Assembly (NCBI RefSeq): GCF_028769735.1
Contig: NC_088200.1
Span: forward strand, 66,594,061-66,658,060
Source: Zonotrichia leucophrys gambelii
Taxonomy: Eukaryota; Chordata; Aves; Passeriformes; Passerellidae
Length of the DNA: 64,000 nt
Direction: 5' to 3'
Shown: positions 13,001 to 28,000 of the stretch, in pieces
How positions within the stretch are numbered: the first letter of the stretch is position 1
Layout of the letters: each line of letters begins with the position of its first letter
The notes under the pieces: generated by a model
Told to the model about the DNA's origin: nothing
The model's input: the letters and a program-made list of their open reading frames with translations, nothing else
Databases searched by the model: none
Position numbers and translations under genes: made by a program

Positions 13001-16000
13001 CAAGGGAGCACTGACATTCAGAACTAAGGGATGTTTGAAGAAAAAGGAATATTCAAATAATGATAATTTTTGGCATCATGCTTGCTGTGCTTCTAAGCTT
13101 GTTTTGCTTCTCTTTTTTGTCATTTTTATATACTTGTAATTGTAGTTTACTTTCAGGATACCTTCTACTTCTGAAATTGTCACAAGATTGCAGACTTGCT
13201 AATTGCTTTCTGTATGCTGAGGTGAAAATAGTGACTGCTCTCTGAATGTAACTACTGAATCAGATGTGAACCTCCAAAATGAAACAATTCGTTTAATCTA
13301 ATTGACAGAATAAAATGCCAAGTTCACAGTGTTCATCTCAGTAGACTGATGTAATTGCTGGCATTTGACTTGCATACCTCTTGAAATATTAAATTAGTTT
13401 ATAAACGTGGCAGAAAAGAGTGGCTTATACTTGCCAGATAAAGTTTGGATATTTTACAAGAGCTCAAACAATTAGCCATGTTAAGTGTTCTTTTGGGGAG
13501 TTGTTTTATTCATTTTGTTTTGTTATTAAAGAAGCAATAAGTAGTCTTTCCCTCAGCTGCTTTTTCTGCTTTTAGAAGAGGTTATGCACATAGAAGAATG
13601 AGGGCATTTAGTTTGAGGAAGGTATCCATTTGTGCAAAACCGTTTGTGTTTATACGAATGTGGTGTTGATTGGTTAGATAGGTTTTTTTGTAACTTTAAT
13701 TTTCTAGAAAACAACAAATCCAGAAAACTATAAAATTTTGTATTGTGAAACTTATTAGATGAAAATTCACAGGTTGACATTGAATTTCACTTGGATCTAA
13801 ACTGAGACAGCAATACTGTAGACATTTAGTAATGTTTAAAACTGGTGCCAGCAAAAACCTGACACCAATATAGTTTACAAAAAGAACAATTGCTAGACAA
13901 GTTCCTCTTGAAGTACATTCTTAAATTCCCAATGATTAACTGTGATTTTGGAGTTGTTTTTTCGGTTGGTGTTTGTTTTTTTTTTGGTTTTTTTTTGTGT
14001 TTTTTTTTTTTTGTTTGTTTTGGTTTTTTTTGTTTTTTTTTTGTTTTGTTTTTTTTGGGTTTTTTTTGGGGGTTTTTTTTGACTGGTTAGGAATAGTTAA
14101 TTTGCATCAAAATCAATTGTCCTTCGTTGATCTAAAGTGAGGTGATTCCTGATCTTCTGATTTTCTTGGGAAGTTGTGTTCTGGTAATTTCCTCTAGTGA
14201 TGTCTTTGGTTTTGTTATTTTAAAATATGAATTAAATTTTACCATTTTTTTCTTAATCTATTTTGTGATATTTCTCTCCCAAGTAGTTATTAACCCAACA
14301 AGGTTGAAAATTAATGATTTCAAGAAAGATTACTTTTTTATTTTGAGATATCTTATGTTAAAATCAAAGATCAGTTGAAGCAACATAAAATTCAATACAA
14401 TTTCTGAAAATTTTAGGCAGTAGATAAAACATGCAAAGTTATTAAAAATACATTAAATGTCTTTGGTGCATACATCAGGAAAATAGGAACTGTAGAACCA
14501 TTTCTTCTTATGCTTTTCTTTCTCTTTGTAATACAGATCTCAGATAAGTTATTAATTAAAAATGCTATAATTACTTTTGAACATCATAATAATCTTGAAC
14601 CCAAGTGATACAAGGGAATGTATTTGAATTATAATTCACTTAACCTGTCTCTTCAATTAGAGAGAGAATGTCTTCATTTCTACTGGATATAACTTCTGTT
14701 TTCAGTATAAGGTGATACAGAACCAAATCATCCAGTCAGGTCACTGGCAAAAGCTTTGTTGGCTATACTGGTGAAACAAATAAAAAAAATCAATGGAATA
14801 ATTTTTCTTACTGTTCTCTTGCTTTGCTGAGTTGTCTGTCCTTTGTGACATAGGTATGTACAGTAAAACTTGACTTCCACAGAAAGCTACATTTCTACAT
14901 ACATATATTTTTGGACATTTATCAGACTCGCTGCGTTGACTTTAAACTTTAGCAAAGGCTAACTTCTTGAAGTTATTTTTTTGTTTCTGAATACGTGCAA
15001 ACTTCTGAAATAGTATTTAATCAAGTACTATTAGATTTCTATTTGAAATCTGCGAGTACATATATGTCTTTGATAAAGCTTTGAGAAGCTTCCGCAACAT
15101 GACGAGCGTTGTTAGTCGGAAAGACATTCCTACCCCCGTTGTAATGTGGCATCTAGTTTTTTTAGAATAGAGAGTACATTAGTAATAATGCTGATTTGTT
15201 TTGTTTATATTAATTTTGAGTGCACATGTGCCTCAACAGACAGTCTTTACTTTGTCACTTTAGTACATTGCATTAGATAAAAGATCTCCACAAACACAAC
15301 CACCCCACAGTGGTTAGTTACTATCTTTTATGGTCTCTTACTACACAGTAGAGTCCTGTGTTTTTAAGAAGATTTACATGATAGCACCACTTGGATTTTG
15401 TGTTCTTCTGTAATTTGCAAAGGAAGAATTTATACCCGTGAGTCACCAAAGAAATCCTGAATATAGCTCCCAAAAATAGATTATTTTATTTTTTCTATCT
15501 GTAAGGTGTAGGCTCTGGCAAAAAGGTGTACAAACATTGAAAATCCTAGGTGTTGTCTTGCCAGGAAGAATGGCAAGTCAGACTGAATGAGGTAGAGAGA
15601 TCTTTTTACCTTAGTTTGAGTAAATTAGATGAAACTCATCTTTTCTTGCTTTTCCTAAGAGCTTTGTAGATGTTTCTGTCTTTATCAAGTATTAAATGGG
15701 TTTAATGGCATTTTATTTAAATCTAGCATTAACTGTCTTACTAGGCACAGCAAGGCCCTTGCCTATGTGGTATGAGTGGATTGTGGTAACAGAGGGGAGC
15801 TGAAGTGCTGAAGTTTCCCAGCACATCCTCTGCCCTGAGCCCCAAGTGTGGTTCACCCAAGAACTCCAAGAACTAGTCCTCATTTCAGCTGCATGGGCCA
15901 GCGAGTCAGCTTATGCATTTAGGATGGGTGAGTGCAGTTTTTTCCCCAATGACAGTTAAAAAAAAAACTAACAGGAAAGTTTTTAGCATGGAGATGCATA

Positions 16001-19000
16001 GGTATTTACTAGACTAATGAAGGATTATAGTATTCTTAACAAGTGACTTTTTGGACATTTTCTGGACATCAGTCAGCTTCAGACCTGTGGCATAGATGGC
16101 GCTAACAGCACCATCCTGGACTTCTGTCAAATCAATCTACCTCTCATGAGACTGTTACGGCCCCCCCTGCTGGATTCTCACCTGTGGATTGAAAACCTCA
16201 GTCCTTCTCAGCAGGAAACTCCTGATAAATATGTAGTGCTTTCACACCCACAGATGTGCCTGCTGCAGAAGGAGGCAATGGAAGGTCTTTTTAGAATTGC
16301 TTTAGAAATGCAATGAATGCAACATCTTAATGATTATCCAATCTGTTTCTTTGCACCAAATAAAATAAATTGAACAGTTGCACCATTTGGGCATTCTCAC
16401 ATTGTCATTCGGCAGGATAAATTTTTACTGGGAACTGTCACAGTCAGCAAAGCAGGAAATCATTAAACGTGAGTTCTTAGGTGAAAAATGCTTTACTGTA
16501 GAAGGTGCAGTTGCAAACAAGTAGCAAGTACAGTGTTCTGAGTTTACCTATCATCAGGGTGCAGTTAGGGAAATTTGGGACAAATCAGCAGGCCTCTCTG
16601 GAAGGATTTTATGTAATTTACAGGTGATGGATAAAGATGAGAGTGACCTGGATTGCCTGGATTCCATTGAGGAAAAAACTAAAGCCAAATGGAAGATGAA
16701 ATTTCCAGGGCTAAGGCTACAGATTCTTTATCTAGGATCAGCCTTCTCTTCTTCTGTGCGATATTACCAAGAAAGATACTGCCTCCCATTTTATTCCTGT
16801 TTTAAAAGTTGTAGTTAAAAGATGAGAGCAAATACAAATCCTTAGACAAATCTTGAAACTTTTAATCTGTAGATGAAGTTCAGGATGTCTCATTACTCAG
16901 AAGGGAGATTGAGAAGTGTTTTCCTAATAGTTTATAAACACTGGCAGTAAGTCAAGGATCTACTTGAAAATGCTTAGCTTTGTCTGTGATAAAATTACAA
17001 AGAGATATAGGGATTTTATAATAAAGCAGTAAGTCAGTGTAGCACTGATTTGTTTAATAAACCTGCTTACAAGCTTATGCCACACTTAACTAGACTATGT
17101 TGTATTTTACTTACCAGATCAATTTTTTTTTTATTCTCTTGATTAATTTTATCTAAATTCTTATTCTGGTAGTACTGTTCATCTTGGTTGTACGTCTAAT
17201 AAAATGGGGACTTTGGGAGATAGAAGTTTGGGATTTATTTTTTTTTTAATATAGGCAGAGTGCCTTTTCCTTTGCTGTGGTGGTCCACTAATGTGACTTA
17301 CAATGGAAATTCTTGTGTGTGTATTTAGGTCACAGCTACTGAAAAAGGATTTGGATTTATAAACTGCTGGGGGAAGAAGGTATTCTTTTTCTTCATAATC
17401 AGTTTGATGGCAATCAGTTAGAGCACTGCATTTCTGGAAAACATGCCTTCCTAACTTAAAAAAAAATTGCTTTTATAATGGATTTAGTTCCTTTTTGGAA
17501 GCTGGATAAGCTTTCAGATGAGACATTGCTGATTTATTTCACTACTTTGAAGATATCCCATTTTTGTGTATTTTCACAATGGTAATACTTACCCATAAGT
17601 CTAAGACTGTTTTGTTCTGAATAACTAAAATACTGAACTTCTAAAGACTTAGGGGAGCAAATTGGTTATGAAAAGAAGACATATAGGGATTAAATTGTAG
17701 GTGAAAAAAAAGCCTAAAAAGTGTTCTGGAATTTCTTCTTTTATACCTTTCTCCTCACTAAGCAACCTAGAAAAATGACAGAAAGTAGCAAAATCAGACT
17801 GAATGCTCTGGAAAAATATAAGAAACTTTGTGAGGAAGTAGTCTCAGACACAGGTTTAAGAGTAAAGATTATGGTTATGTTTTAAAAAGCTGAAAGTGTA
17901 TTGAATGGGTAGCAAACTATAGCTGAGATTTCACCAGAAATATGACTTTTGGTAAGGGTGTTCTATTTCTATATACCTTGATTATATGACTTTTTTTTTG
18001 TAGAAGTTTCAGCGCTTTATGGTGAAAATTATCTTTTCATATGGAAGAGTCTAAAACTTGCACAGCTAAGAAAACGTGAACAAAAAACAACACTAGTCAA
18101 AACAAAATTGAAATTGTGTCTTTTGGGTAGTCTGAGGACTCTTAAATTGCTTCCACAGGCCACTGGCAGCCTGGGGTTTTTTCCTGAGTTATCTAAAACT
18201 ACCTGAGACAGCATAGCTGGGAATACATTTTTGTGTGAAAAATCTTGCATTTCTGAGATGTGTTGAAGCATCGTTTGACAGCAAATTTTTTTGCTTTTGC
18301 TGTCTTCCAGAGACTATTCAATAAATTACATTTCCATGCCTTTTAGGTTAGAACCTCTATCTTATGAAGCATCACTTGGATAAAGTGTCATCTGAGCAGC
18401 CACAATCAGTATAAGCATAAAGTCTTATTTTCACGTACCGTTTACACTTTACGTACTTCTCTTCAACATAGTCTTGTCTTTCTGTGTAAGACAGTTAAGG
18501 TCTATTAAAAAATAAAATCTCCCAACATTGCCATTCTAAGTTTCTGTAAGTACTGGGGTGAGCTCGCTGCCTCCATACTCTGTTCAGAGATGACTGCCTG
18601 CCCCACAACTGCCTCTTCCTATGCCCCAGTGCTCACTTTTCCCAGCTCTGGCCAGCCTTTGCCCACCCATAGTTACTTTTTCCACAAATTTCGTGTTTCA
18701 GTGTTGGTGTTTCACTGTAACTTTGTATGTAATGTTGGCTTCATGCGCTATTAATAGTTCAGTTACCTTAGTGCCTTGCAAGATGTCCACCCCTGATCTG
18801 CCCTGTATTCCACCTTTCCATGGAGCTTGTCTGGTTTTTGTGTAACTCTGCTGTGATGGTCTGTACACCCACTCTGCAGCTTCTTGCATTGTCTGTCACA
18901 TCCAGCAGTTTTCTTATGTCCAATAGTTTTTCACACCCTGTTTATTTATCTTAATATCAGGCCAAGGCCTGATCATCTGCCTGCAGCCAGGATCCATCTG

Positions 19001-22000
19001 GCTGACAGGTCAGTTCTCCTGACAGTGCTCCACTCCCCACTGGAGCAGCTGCCTGAGCAGTGAATGATTGGAGGAGCATCAGTCCCAACACTGTTGGAGA
19101 AATTGAGTCAGGCTGGTCCTACTGCTGCCACGCCTTTGCCACCTCTTCCCAGTGTCATCTTGACATTTTTTTTCTTTTCTTACCTGTTTGTAATTTCACC
19201 TCTTTGTCCCCTGCCTGCAAGTGCTGTGAGGACAAGGTACCAGCTGCTGAGGGTATGGGGCCAGCAGCAGGAAGTCAGGGCAGGAGTGTAGGTGCCCCAG
19301 GCCTGTGGTGTCAGCAGCAGCGGGGTGGGGGTCTCAGCTCCAGGCACAGGGGCAGTAACAGCATAGACCCTCAAGGAGGACAGGCAGTGTGTGTCCTACC
19401 TGCATCTGCAAGTGAGACTGGGGTGAGTGAGACTCTTGGCACATCTGGACTGGACTGCTGGTCACAGCCTCTGCCTGTGCTACTGCTGATGGGACAGGCT
19501 GACTGGCTAATATTCATGTGCTTTGACCCCATGTGTGTGTGTGTCTCTTGGGCATGTGCAGTTCGCTAGCAAACCTCAAATTGGGGTAGCAGTGTGTGGG
19601 AGAGGGACTTTTACAAGGGCATGTAGTGATAGGACATGGGGTAATAGGTTTAAACTGAGATGGGTTAGGGTTGGATAGTAATAAATTCCTTACTGTGAGG
19701 GTGGTGAGGCGCTGGCACATATTACCCAAAGCTATGGATGCCCCATCCCTAGGAATGTTCAAGGGCCCCTGAGCAGTCTTGTCTAGTGAAGGGTGCCCAT
19801 GCTGTGGGTTGGAACTAGAGGATCTTTAAGGCCCCTTCTAACCATTATGTTTCTATGGTGCTGTGATCTGGGAAGGGGTGTCAGGTGGCCAGAGGGCCCT
19901 TGCTGGTGCCTGTGAGGTGAGTGTAGGCATCTACCTGCTGGTGACTTGCCACCAGCCAAAAAATGGGAGACCCATAAGAGGGACACAAGAACTATGGCCC
20001 TGGCTGAGGGCTATTAGATGAACAGAAGGATATGCTGTGCTGATGCTGAGGGTTCCACAAGTCCTCATGTGTTTGGGCATTATGAGGGGGTGGGAGGTGA
20101 CATGCTCTCAGTAGTGAACTTCAGTCCTGATCAGAAAAGAAGGAAGAGGTCTTGGCTGGATCTACTGAAGTTCATGTGGTCCTGAGAGTGCTACACAGTG
20201 CAAAGCTGAGCTTCACTACTGGTTGAACCTGTCAATGAGAAAGCAAGTGCTACATCTATGGGCCTGGAGCAGACACCTCCAGATCTCTGGACACATTGGG
20301 CTGAGCTGCAGTATCAGGGCAGGAGGAATCCCTGGACTGGCCTCAGAGATACTGGAGGGGGCATCCATTTATAACATCCCTTAGCACAATTGTAAAGACG
20401 GTTCCATAAAAGATATTCAAAACTAAGATTTTCCTTGTGAGTCAGGTGGATCTCCAAGTTGAGAAAACTGTACTGAGAAAAATACCACTATTTCTTTTTT
20501 CTGTTTTATTGTCTGCTGCTGACCATTAACAGAGACAGAATAAACATGTGTTTATTACAGTAACTTGACTCGTGTGGCTACGTTTACAAAACCAAACAAT
20601 ATTCTTCTGTGGAAGAATGTTTAAGTCAAAAATGCTTAGTTTGCCTTCAGACTGGGAGAACTGAAGGAGATCATTTATAAAGTTGGGGATTTAAGCCTGA
20701 ACAGAAGGTTCTTGGCCTCATTTTGTATCCTAGGCATTTTAGTGTGGCTTTAATGACTTCACGTTCCAAAGTGTAATTAATTCTCCAGTATTATTCATGA
20801 TTCTGCAATGTCTTGGGAATTCTGCAGTATTGTCATATCAAAATTAAACTTCTGACAGTCTCATGGGGGGATCACTGACGTTTGTCTGCCTCTGCCCTGA
20901 ACCCTGTTGCAGCATTTAAATCCTAATAAGACAGGAAATAGGCAGTTTTATTTGGGATGAAGATCATAGGAATTATCTTTTTGTGTGTGTTTTTGTTCTT
21001 TTTTTATGAAGCAACAGCTTAATTTAATGGATAATATTGAGTTACAGGGCTTCATTTGAAACTCCTAACCTCCTATGTGACAGTAAGCATGTCACTTAAC
21101 CAACGCGTCCTACTTTCACCATCTGTGAAACACTTTGGAAAGTCATGGAAAACTGAATCATAGGTCTTTTCCATCTCTATTAGGTCATCCAACTGTTCAT
21201 CTGCCAGTAGAAGATTGTTTCCTACATCCACCACTGTTTTTCCAGTGTAGATTCTGTCCTCTTAGTGATTGGGCTTCCACTAGTACCTTTGGGAGATGCT
21301 TTTGCAGAGTTCTAGATGTCATTGTCAGGAAACTCTTCTGACATTCACAAAAAGAGATTTTGTTTTTGTTGTTGTTGTTAATTTAACTGAGTTCTATTGC
21401 TTTTTTCCCGTTAGTATGTAATTGCTTACAGTTTTAAGTATACACAATTCATGATAATTAAATAGATAAATTGCAAGTGTCTGTAAAGTATCTATACAGA
21501 TAGAAGAAAAATATAAGGTTTTGAGGTGCAAGGTATGACCTTTCATAAGAAGGTAAGGTACTTGGTTTTTCCTGAAATCGTGTGTAAGGAAGTGTACAGG
21601 CTGCTCCAGATTTACAACAGAAAAGGGATAGAATATGGAACTTTACAGTGGAGTTAAAATTAAGGTATTGGAATAGGTTTCAAGAATGCTTAAGCAGGGA
21701 AAGAAAGAAATTAAAAAATACAGTGTAGTTGTTTAACATGAAAAGTATCAGAAGAACTAAATTACTTTGTAGAGAATTTTAACTTTTCGAAATGTGTGGA
21801 TGTTGAGTCTGGTACAAGAATAGTTAAACTGCTTTTAAATTGGCTATTTGAGATACAACAGGTATGTAACATGTCTTTTTGTTGTACTGCTGTAGGAGGA
21901 AAATAATGTTCAATTAATTCATTTGATGAGGTTAATAGAGCATTTTGTAATACAACCTACATAAAGCATGTGTCTTAAAATAGCAAGAAATCTGTCATGG

Positions 22001-25000
22001 GGGCATGTTTGGTAAAATATTCAGCTTTTAACAAAATCCATTTGTCCAGGGTTTTCATTCCTCTATTTCAGCTGTCAATGCAAATGCTTATGTCCAGGAA
22101 TGCAAGCTGCATGCTCAGTCAGTCTCTTTAGAAAAAAAATAGTATTTTTTTTATCTCAGCTTCATTTTCATTGTCTTTAACTTATATATTCATGTGCATT
22201 GATAAGATGTAACTTCATCAGAAGATAAGTTGGGAATTTAAGGCCTTCCAAAGTTTATTTGTAGTACAACAATATGGGCAATATTTCTGCGAATAAAACT
22301 ATCCATCCTACATATATTGCTGTTGAAAAATCCCTCTTGCCTTCAGCACTAGTATATATAGTCAGATTAGGTATAAGGTAGTGTTTTGAAAAGGTCAGTA
22401 TAAATGTAGTGTTTACATACACACCAAAAAATTCTCCACATAATGAACTGGTTTTCTTCCTTTAAGAGATTAGGGAGGTGCCATGATTAGAATGTTTATA
22501 AGGAAGGTGAACCTTAGACTTCATATAGTCTGATCATAAGAAGAATAAACTTATCTTTCATCTACAGGAAATAAAACCAGATGAAGTTACCAGACTTGCT
22601 CTTAGGACAGAAGTTAATTTTGAAAGTGTCTGCAAAAAGGTAAGACTTGCTGGTTTTTGTTTTTCTTCCCCTGCTTCTCTCAGTGTGAAAAGGTGCATGT
22701 GTGGGTGCAAGTACATGGATTTGATGCATGTGTTCTGTTTGTTGTGTTGTATCTTCATTGTAGATCTTCCTTTTCTGAGGAGGTTTATCCTTTGGGACAT
22801 ATCTACAGAAAAATGAATATCTGTCTAGTATGAATTGTGATTAGTCTGGTGGGCTAATCCATAGTAATTAGAACAGAATACCAGGAGGCATAGTGGTGAT
22901 TTCTTAGTCTTTATAAATAGATTTGTTTTGTTTATATAGTATATATACATGTTATAGTATAAATTCAATTAGTATAAATTAATTTCCAATTAGTATAAAT
23001 AATCTAAGTAAGCTTTCAGCAACAGTTGGGAAAAGGCACTTTTAAATACTCCTGAATAAAGAGAGAAGTTTCCATGTGTAAACAAAACAGGACAAACATT
23101 AACTTGAAATAAAGGTGGAATTCTGTACCCCTGTAGCTCATTTGTTTCCATGTAATGTTTCTCTTGAAGCCTGCTGATGGTACAGTATCAAATATTAACA
23201 GCCTAACTAGAGATGTCCTAAGAGATTAAATTAAGACACAGAAGTGCAAGACGCTCGTTGAAATAAGCAGCTGAGGCTGAGAGCAGTCCTCTTTCAAAGA
23301 GCATGTTACATTTTTGATGCAAGAAAGCAATTCTGAGTTTAAAAGTGTTAGTGCATGAAGTTTTATGGGTTTTTTCACTTTATCCTTAATTCCTATGGGT
23401 GGTCACCGAGGAAGACTGCCACTTGAAATGTTTGTTGTACACAGGGTAAGTTTTAATGTTGAATTGGGTCATTTACTCCTGTAATGGCATCATTAGTTTG
23501 TAATTTAACTCTGCTGTTGCATATTACAGTTGTGTGATGTAGTTCAGTTATTAGCATAGTGTGCAGCAAATTTTTCAATGTTTTATGTCAGCAAAATCAA
23601 GTGAATAGGAAAATATCACAGGAATTCGGTATTTCTGGAGAAGTGTTTGGGTAGAAGCATCCTAACTGTTTTTCCTTCTCTTAATGATAGAAGAGAGTAA
23701 GGAAAAGGTCACAGATACACTGGCATGAAGCTAAAAAACATTCTTCTTTTAAATTTATTTGACCAGGATTTTCCAGTGTGAAGATGAGGCAGTCAGAAAC
23801 TGCTTGCTGTGATATTAGAACTGGGGCAGACATGAAGATTTTGAGTGTGTGAGGACACATGGAGAGGGATTTTATTCTTGAAGAGGGATGCTAAATTCAG
23901 TGACATTTTGTCATTTAACTGTAGGAGATTCTTCTGCCAAGAATTCAAATTCACCAGGTTTATGCTGATTTCATAAAGTGAAGGAGGACCAAAATGAAAT
24001 TATTGATGCTATTTAGTAAAGGAGTTTGTAGGTTCACAGTTGGAATTTTATTTTCTAAGGTGGCAATTTTATTGAAAGAATGCTGAAGGAATTTAATTAA
24101 TCTTATATTCTATATATTTTTATATATTCTATATATTTTTATATATTCCTTACTTATTTATATACCAGTCATGACTGATGGACTGTTTCTCATATTTACT
24201 TAAAGTCTTAAAATAGGCTTTAATTTAGCTTTAATTCTTGAAAATACATATGCATGGATTTGTTTCAGGGTTTTGATGTCTTGTTTTTTCTGTTACTTTC
24301 TGCTGGTGGCCCAGTTTTTCCAGGGAATGGAAGTCTTTTAATTTCACAGTTTTTAGTGGATGGAACTTACATTTCAAATCAAGCTGATGAATAGATGCTG
24401 ATCCTTTTTATAATCTGTAGAGGGTTTTAACCTCCTTTCAGTAGAAGAATATGTACAATGTATATCATAACTTCACTGGTTGCTTTTGGTTGACCATAAC
24501 ATATCCCCAACGAAAGAAGGCATCCTTTCTGTGCTTAAACAGAAGTTAATTCTCCAGTATTTTATTTCTTATTTTTCCACAGTTAGTCAATAAACATATA
24601 ATAAAAAATTTTATCTTCTATCCTTAGCAATATTCTGTAGTCTCATGAAATACAGACCACATTGTTTACCTTTTCATTAACTGGAGTTTCAAAGTATTTG
24701 AAGGAAAACATCCTGTGGCTGTTTTCATTTTCAGAATAAGTTTGTTTTCATTGACAAAAGGCAATCTGCTTTTAATTCACTGTGGAATGCTGAATATTAG
24801 TTTTACATAGTGGTCATGTAGTCAAGATACTTTTTTAATTGCTTCTGCTCATCGAGTTTTTATGTTCCATTGCTGTTTCCCAAACTTTTTCAGAATAAAG
24901 TTAAGCATACTTTTGTGTTTAAAAAGAGTTTGCATATATTTCAGTAAAGTATAGTGAAATTGTGCTAAGTGTTTAGCAGGTGGCAATTTACTGGGAGTTC

Positions 25001-28000
25001 CTGTGATTTAGATTTCAATATGACTGTATTGATAATAATCAGATCAGATTTACGAGTTGCAGGGGGTGTTGACAAGAGTCACCAGCCCCATGACACAAGA
25101 CTTTTTTTGAAAGCATTACAAGAAGCAGCTGGTAAACAACTCTTTATATATGTCTGCTGAAATATTTTTAATCAATATCAATATTGCTGCAGCTAGCACC
25201 ATTGTTACCGACAGGTGATAAATCCTATTGTAAAAATTGTATTTTTACAATACAATAATACAAAAATTACATTTTTACAATACACAACGAGGCACTCTCC
25301 CATCCCACATCACGTCAATCCAAAACTCCTCCACATGAGAATACCTTCTCATAGCCCTCCATATAATTCCCATAATGCTTCTAATCCTCAAACCTGAACT
25401 AATCTCCTGTATCCCCATATGCAAGTATAGTTTCAAGCAAAACATTAGACTGCCACTCTAAAAATAGAAATTAAACCCTTCTTACCTGCCGAGGAGAGGT
25501 AAAACCAATGAGAACTGCTAACGCTTGTATCTGTAAAAATCGTAATAAATGTTACCATGCAACTTTGACTAGGCTTTATATTGCCGGTTCTGTTTATAGC
25601 TGTTGAAGAACAGATCCTGTATTTTGTAGATTTTCTCCGAGTCCTTGTACACTTTTTGTACCGAGTTGTGCATTGTCTGTCACAAATATATTTGACAGAC
25701 ATTAGTAAAATTAGAAAAACATGTCATAGAGTTTATATTTTAAACTCATATTTGCAGCTGTGGTGGCATTTTGAACTGTTGCACACAGCTATATTCCTGC
25801 AGTGTACGGGAAGCTTGATTCATCAGTGTTGTGCTCCAGGAATCTGAAGTTATAAATTGGAAGCTAATCCTAATAATGCTCTTTATTACAAGCCAAAAAC
25901 TGAACTGAGCACTGGCAAAGTCTTAACTGTTATCTTCAGCTTGTTGTTAACAGAGATTTAGGGTGGTTCAGATAGGAGAAGATAGGCAGGATAAATAAAT
26001 TAATATGAATTAATGTTTTTATTACAAAATTATGTTTATAATCTGGGCTGTTTCCTTAAGAAAAGAGGATGTTTGTCCACCTGCAAACACCTTCATCATA
26101 ACCATGGTTGGTTTTGTTGCTTTTGCTAACAGATGTTGACTAACTTACTGTAGCATCTCATTTAGCTTTTCTTCCATACTTTGGTGTATAGCACATAAGG
26201 AAGAAATGTGTTTTAAACACTTGAGAATGACAGAATTCCAGCATAATGGAACTGTGCTTACAGGCAGTGATGTGGCATCTTGCCTTAAGTCAAAATACTT
26301 ACTACTTTTTCTAAAGAATAAACTCTGTGTTTCAAAATACAGTAACAGTCTGATTTAGGGAGCAGGGTTGAAACAGAAATGAACTATTGTATTTTACATT
26401 GAGTGTAGAATAGAGTACCAGTATACATTATGATCAGAGATTGGATTGAACATGTGCTTCTGACTTGCAGAATAAGCATTCACAGATCATAAATACCACC
26501 TATATTTTTTGCCTCCAGATGCAATATTCACATAATGGTAGGAGCATAATATTCCCTTCTTTTACACCGATCTTTAATCTGTGGTCGTTGAGAAGAATGC
26601 CACCTTTTCCTATTAAGTCTTGTATTTCCACGCATTGCACAAGTCCTGTTGTGTTTGAATCATGCAGATGCTTGTCTGCAAAGAGGTTTCTGCACAGCAA
26701 ATACTGAGTGTATTATTATCCTCAGAGCTTTTTTGGGGCCACTTCTCAGGATTACTGAAAAGCTTGCCCCAGTTTCTAAATACGTTTAAAAAAATTTGTA
26801 GGCCAGAAATGTAAGTCATTAGTAGCTTTTTTTTTCCCCTAATTTAAGTTTTGGCAAGCTTGTTTTGGATTGCTTCATGTACAGGAACCAACTTTGTCTT
26901 GTTTGGAATTTAAAAGGAATTCAGAGGCTTTAGAAATAGGATCTCAGGCAGCTCATGAAAAACCATAGGGAGACATGCCAGGATTTAACTGAGCAACTGG
27001 GTACGCAGTGTGAGTTTGATCATTTAAAATCTAAACTGCCTGATGAGGACAACTCGGCTTAACATGATTTTGGAGGGTTGACATTAGTGCTGTGTGGCTT
27101 CTGGTGCAGATATTTTTAACAGATGCCTAAAGATATAGTAAACTTAGAAGTTCTGGGGTTGAGTACATTTGGTATCTCTGGCACTTTACCTATATGGCTT
27201 AAATGAATTTGGGATGAGGGAGCCAACCAAAGTACTAACAGTAATATGAAAGGGTTTTCTGTGATTTATCAAACAAGACTTTGACTTATTCACATAAGTG
27301 AATAAGTGAGAAGACCATTTCTGTTTCACCTCCCAAACTTCTCCTTGAATTCACTCAGTCTCTGGTGTGGGCTAAGGAAGTCCTTGGGCAACGCGGACAT
27401 GAGAAAGAGGTTAGAAAGGTGTTTCTGCCCAGGACAGACAGGAAAAGAATGACAAAGTTATAGGGCTAAATATGTATTAATTGTATTTGTTTCAAAAGTG
27501 TGTTTCAGGCACATTATCAAAATAGCATTTGTCGGATTCATGTCCTCTTTAAATCATGCAGGTGATGGCCTGAGATTAGTCTGTCAATTCACAGTCTCTC
27601 TGTCATTAGTAAACAAAGAGTGAGCAAGGGTGGAGTAGTCACAGTACTAGTTTTGTTCTTCTTTTTAGATTTACATTGAAAATGTTTTTCACACCAACAG
27701 TAAAAAGCAGTTTATGAAAGGCTGCTAGCTTTGAGGCTTTAATTAACAGTGGGTAATTAATTGGAGCACCAGGTGTCCCAGAACAACTCACGACTAGATG
27801 GATACAAGCCATCATTCTTGCTGAAGGAATACACAAGATATTGTTCTACTAAATACACTTATTTACTAAGGAAATTTCAAAATTAATACCCTTGTACTTT
27901 TGAACTTTGTGGCAGGATAAGAAAGATCTAAGTTCTGAATCAGGTAGAATTTTTGATTAAACATACTTACATCAACAGAGGAACAGTCATATCTGTATTT

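Larger units (their letters stand above)
2093..22567 (+). other. SRFBP1: SRFBP1 intron 3 (20.5 kb)
   Basis: Very long phase-0 intron, mostly AT-rich DNA with no supported gene on either strand. It holds an antisense LTR-like block (4.66-5.27 kb), a short hairpin (6.8 kb), a CpG-rich block and pyrimidine satellite (11.6-12.8 kb), a T/G-rich tract (13.96-14.08 kb), a CR1 3' end (19.6-19.87 kb) and an old antisense CR1 piece (21.15-21.35 kb). The short open frames found throughout have no family resemblance or splice support. The GC-richer stretch 18.5-20.4 kb looks repeat-derived, but I could classify only its CR1 part. Confidence 0.85.

Noticed and set aside
11677..13139. Long open frames (up to 459 codons) on both strands rich in Pro/Ser/Leu or Gly/Arg
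   Set aside because: They are translations of the 24-bp and CCCTT satellite. Three frames are open at once, there is no splice or start context, and composition explains everything.
25421..25533. Functional tRNA genes
   Set aside because: The tRNA-like sequences are mitochondrial copies with a lost His anticodon and a truncated Ser tRNA, and lack nuclear A/B box organisation.
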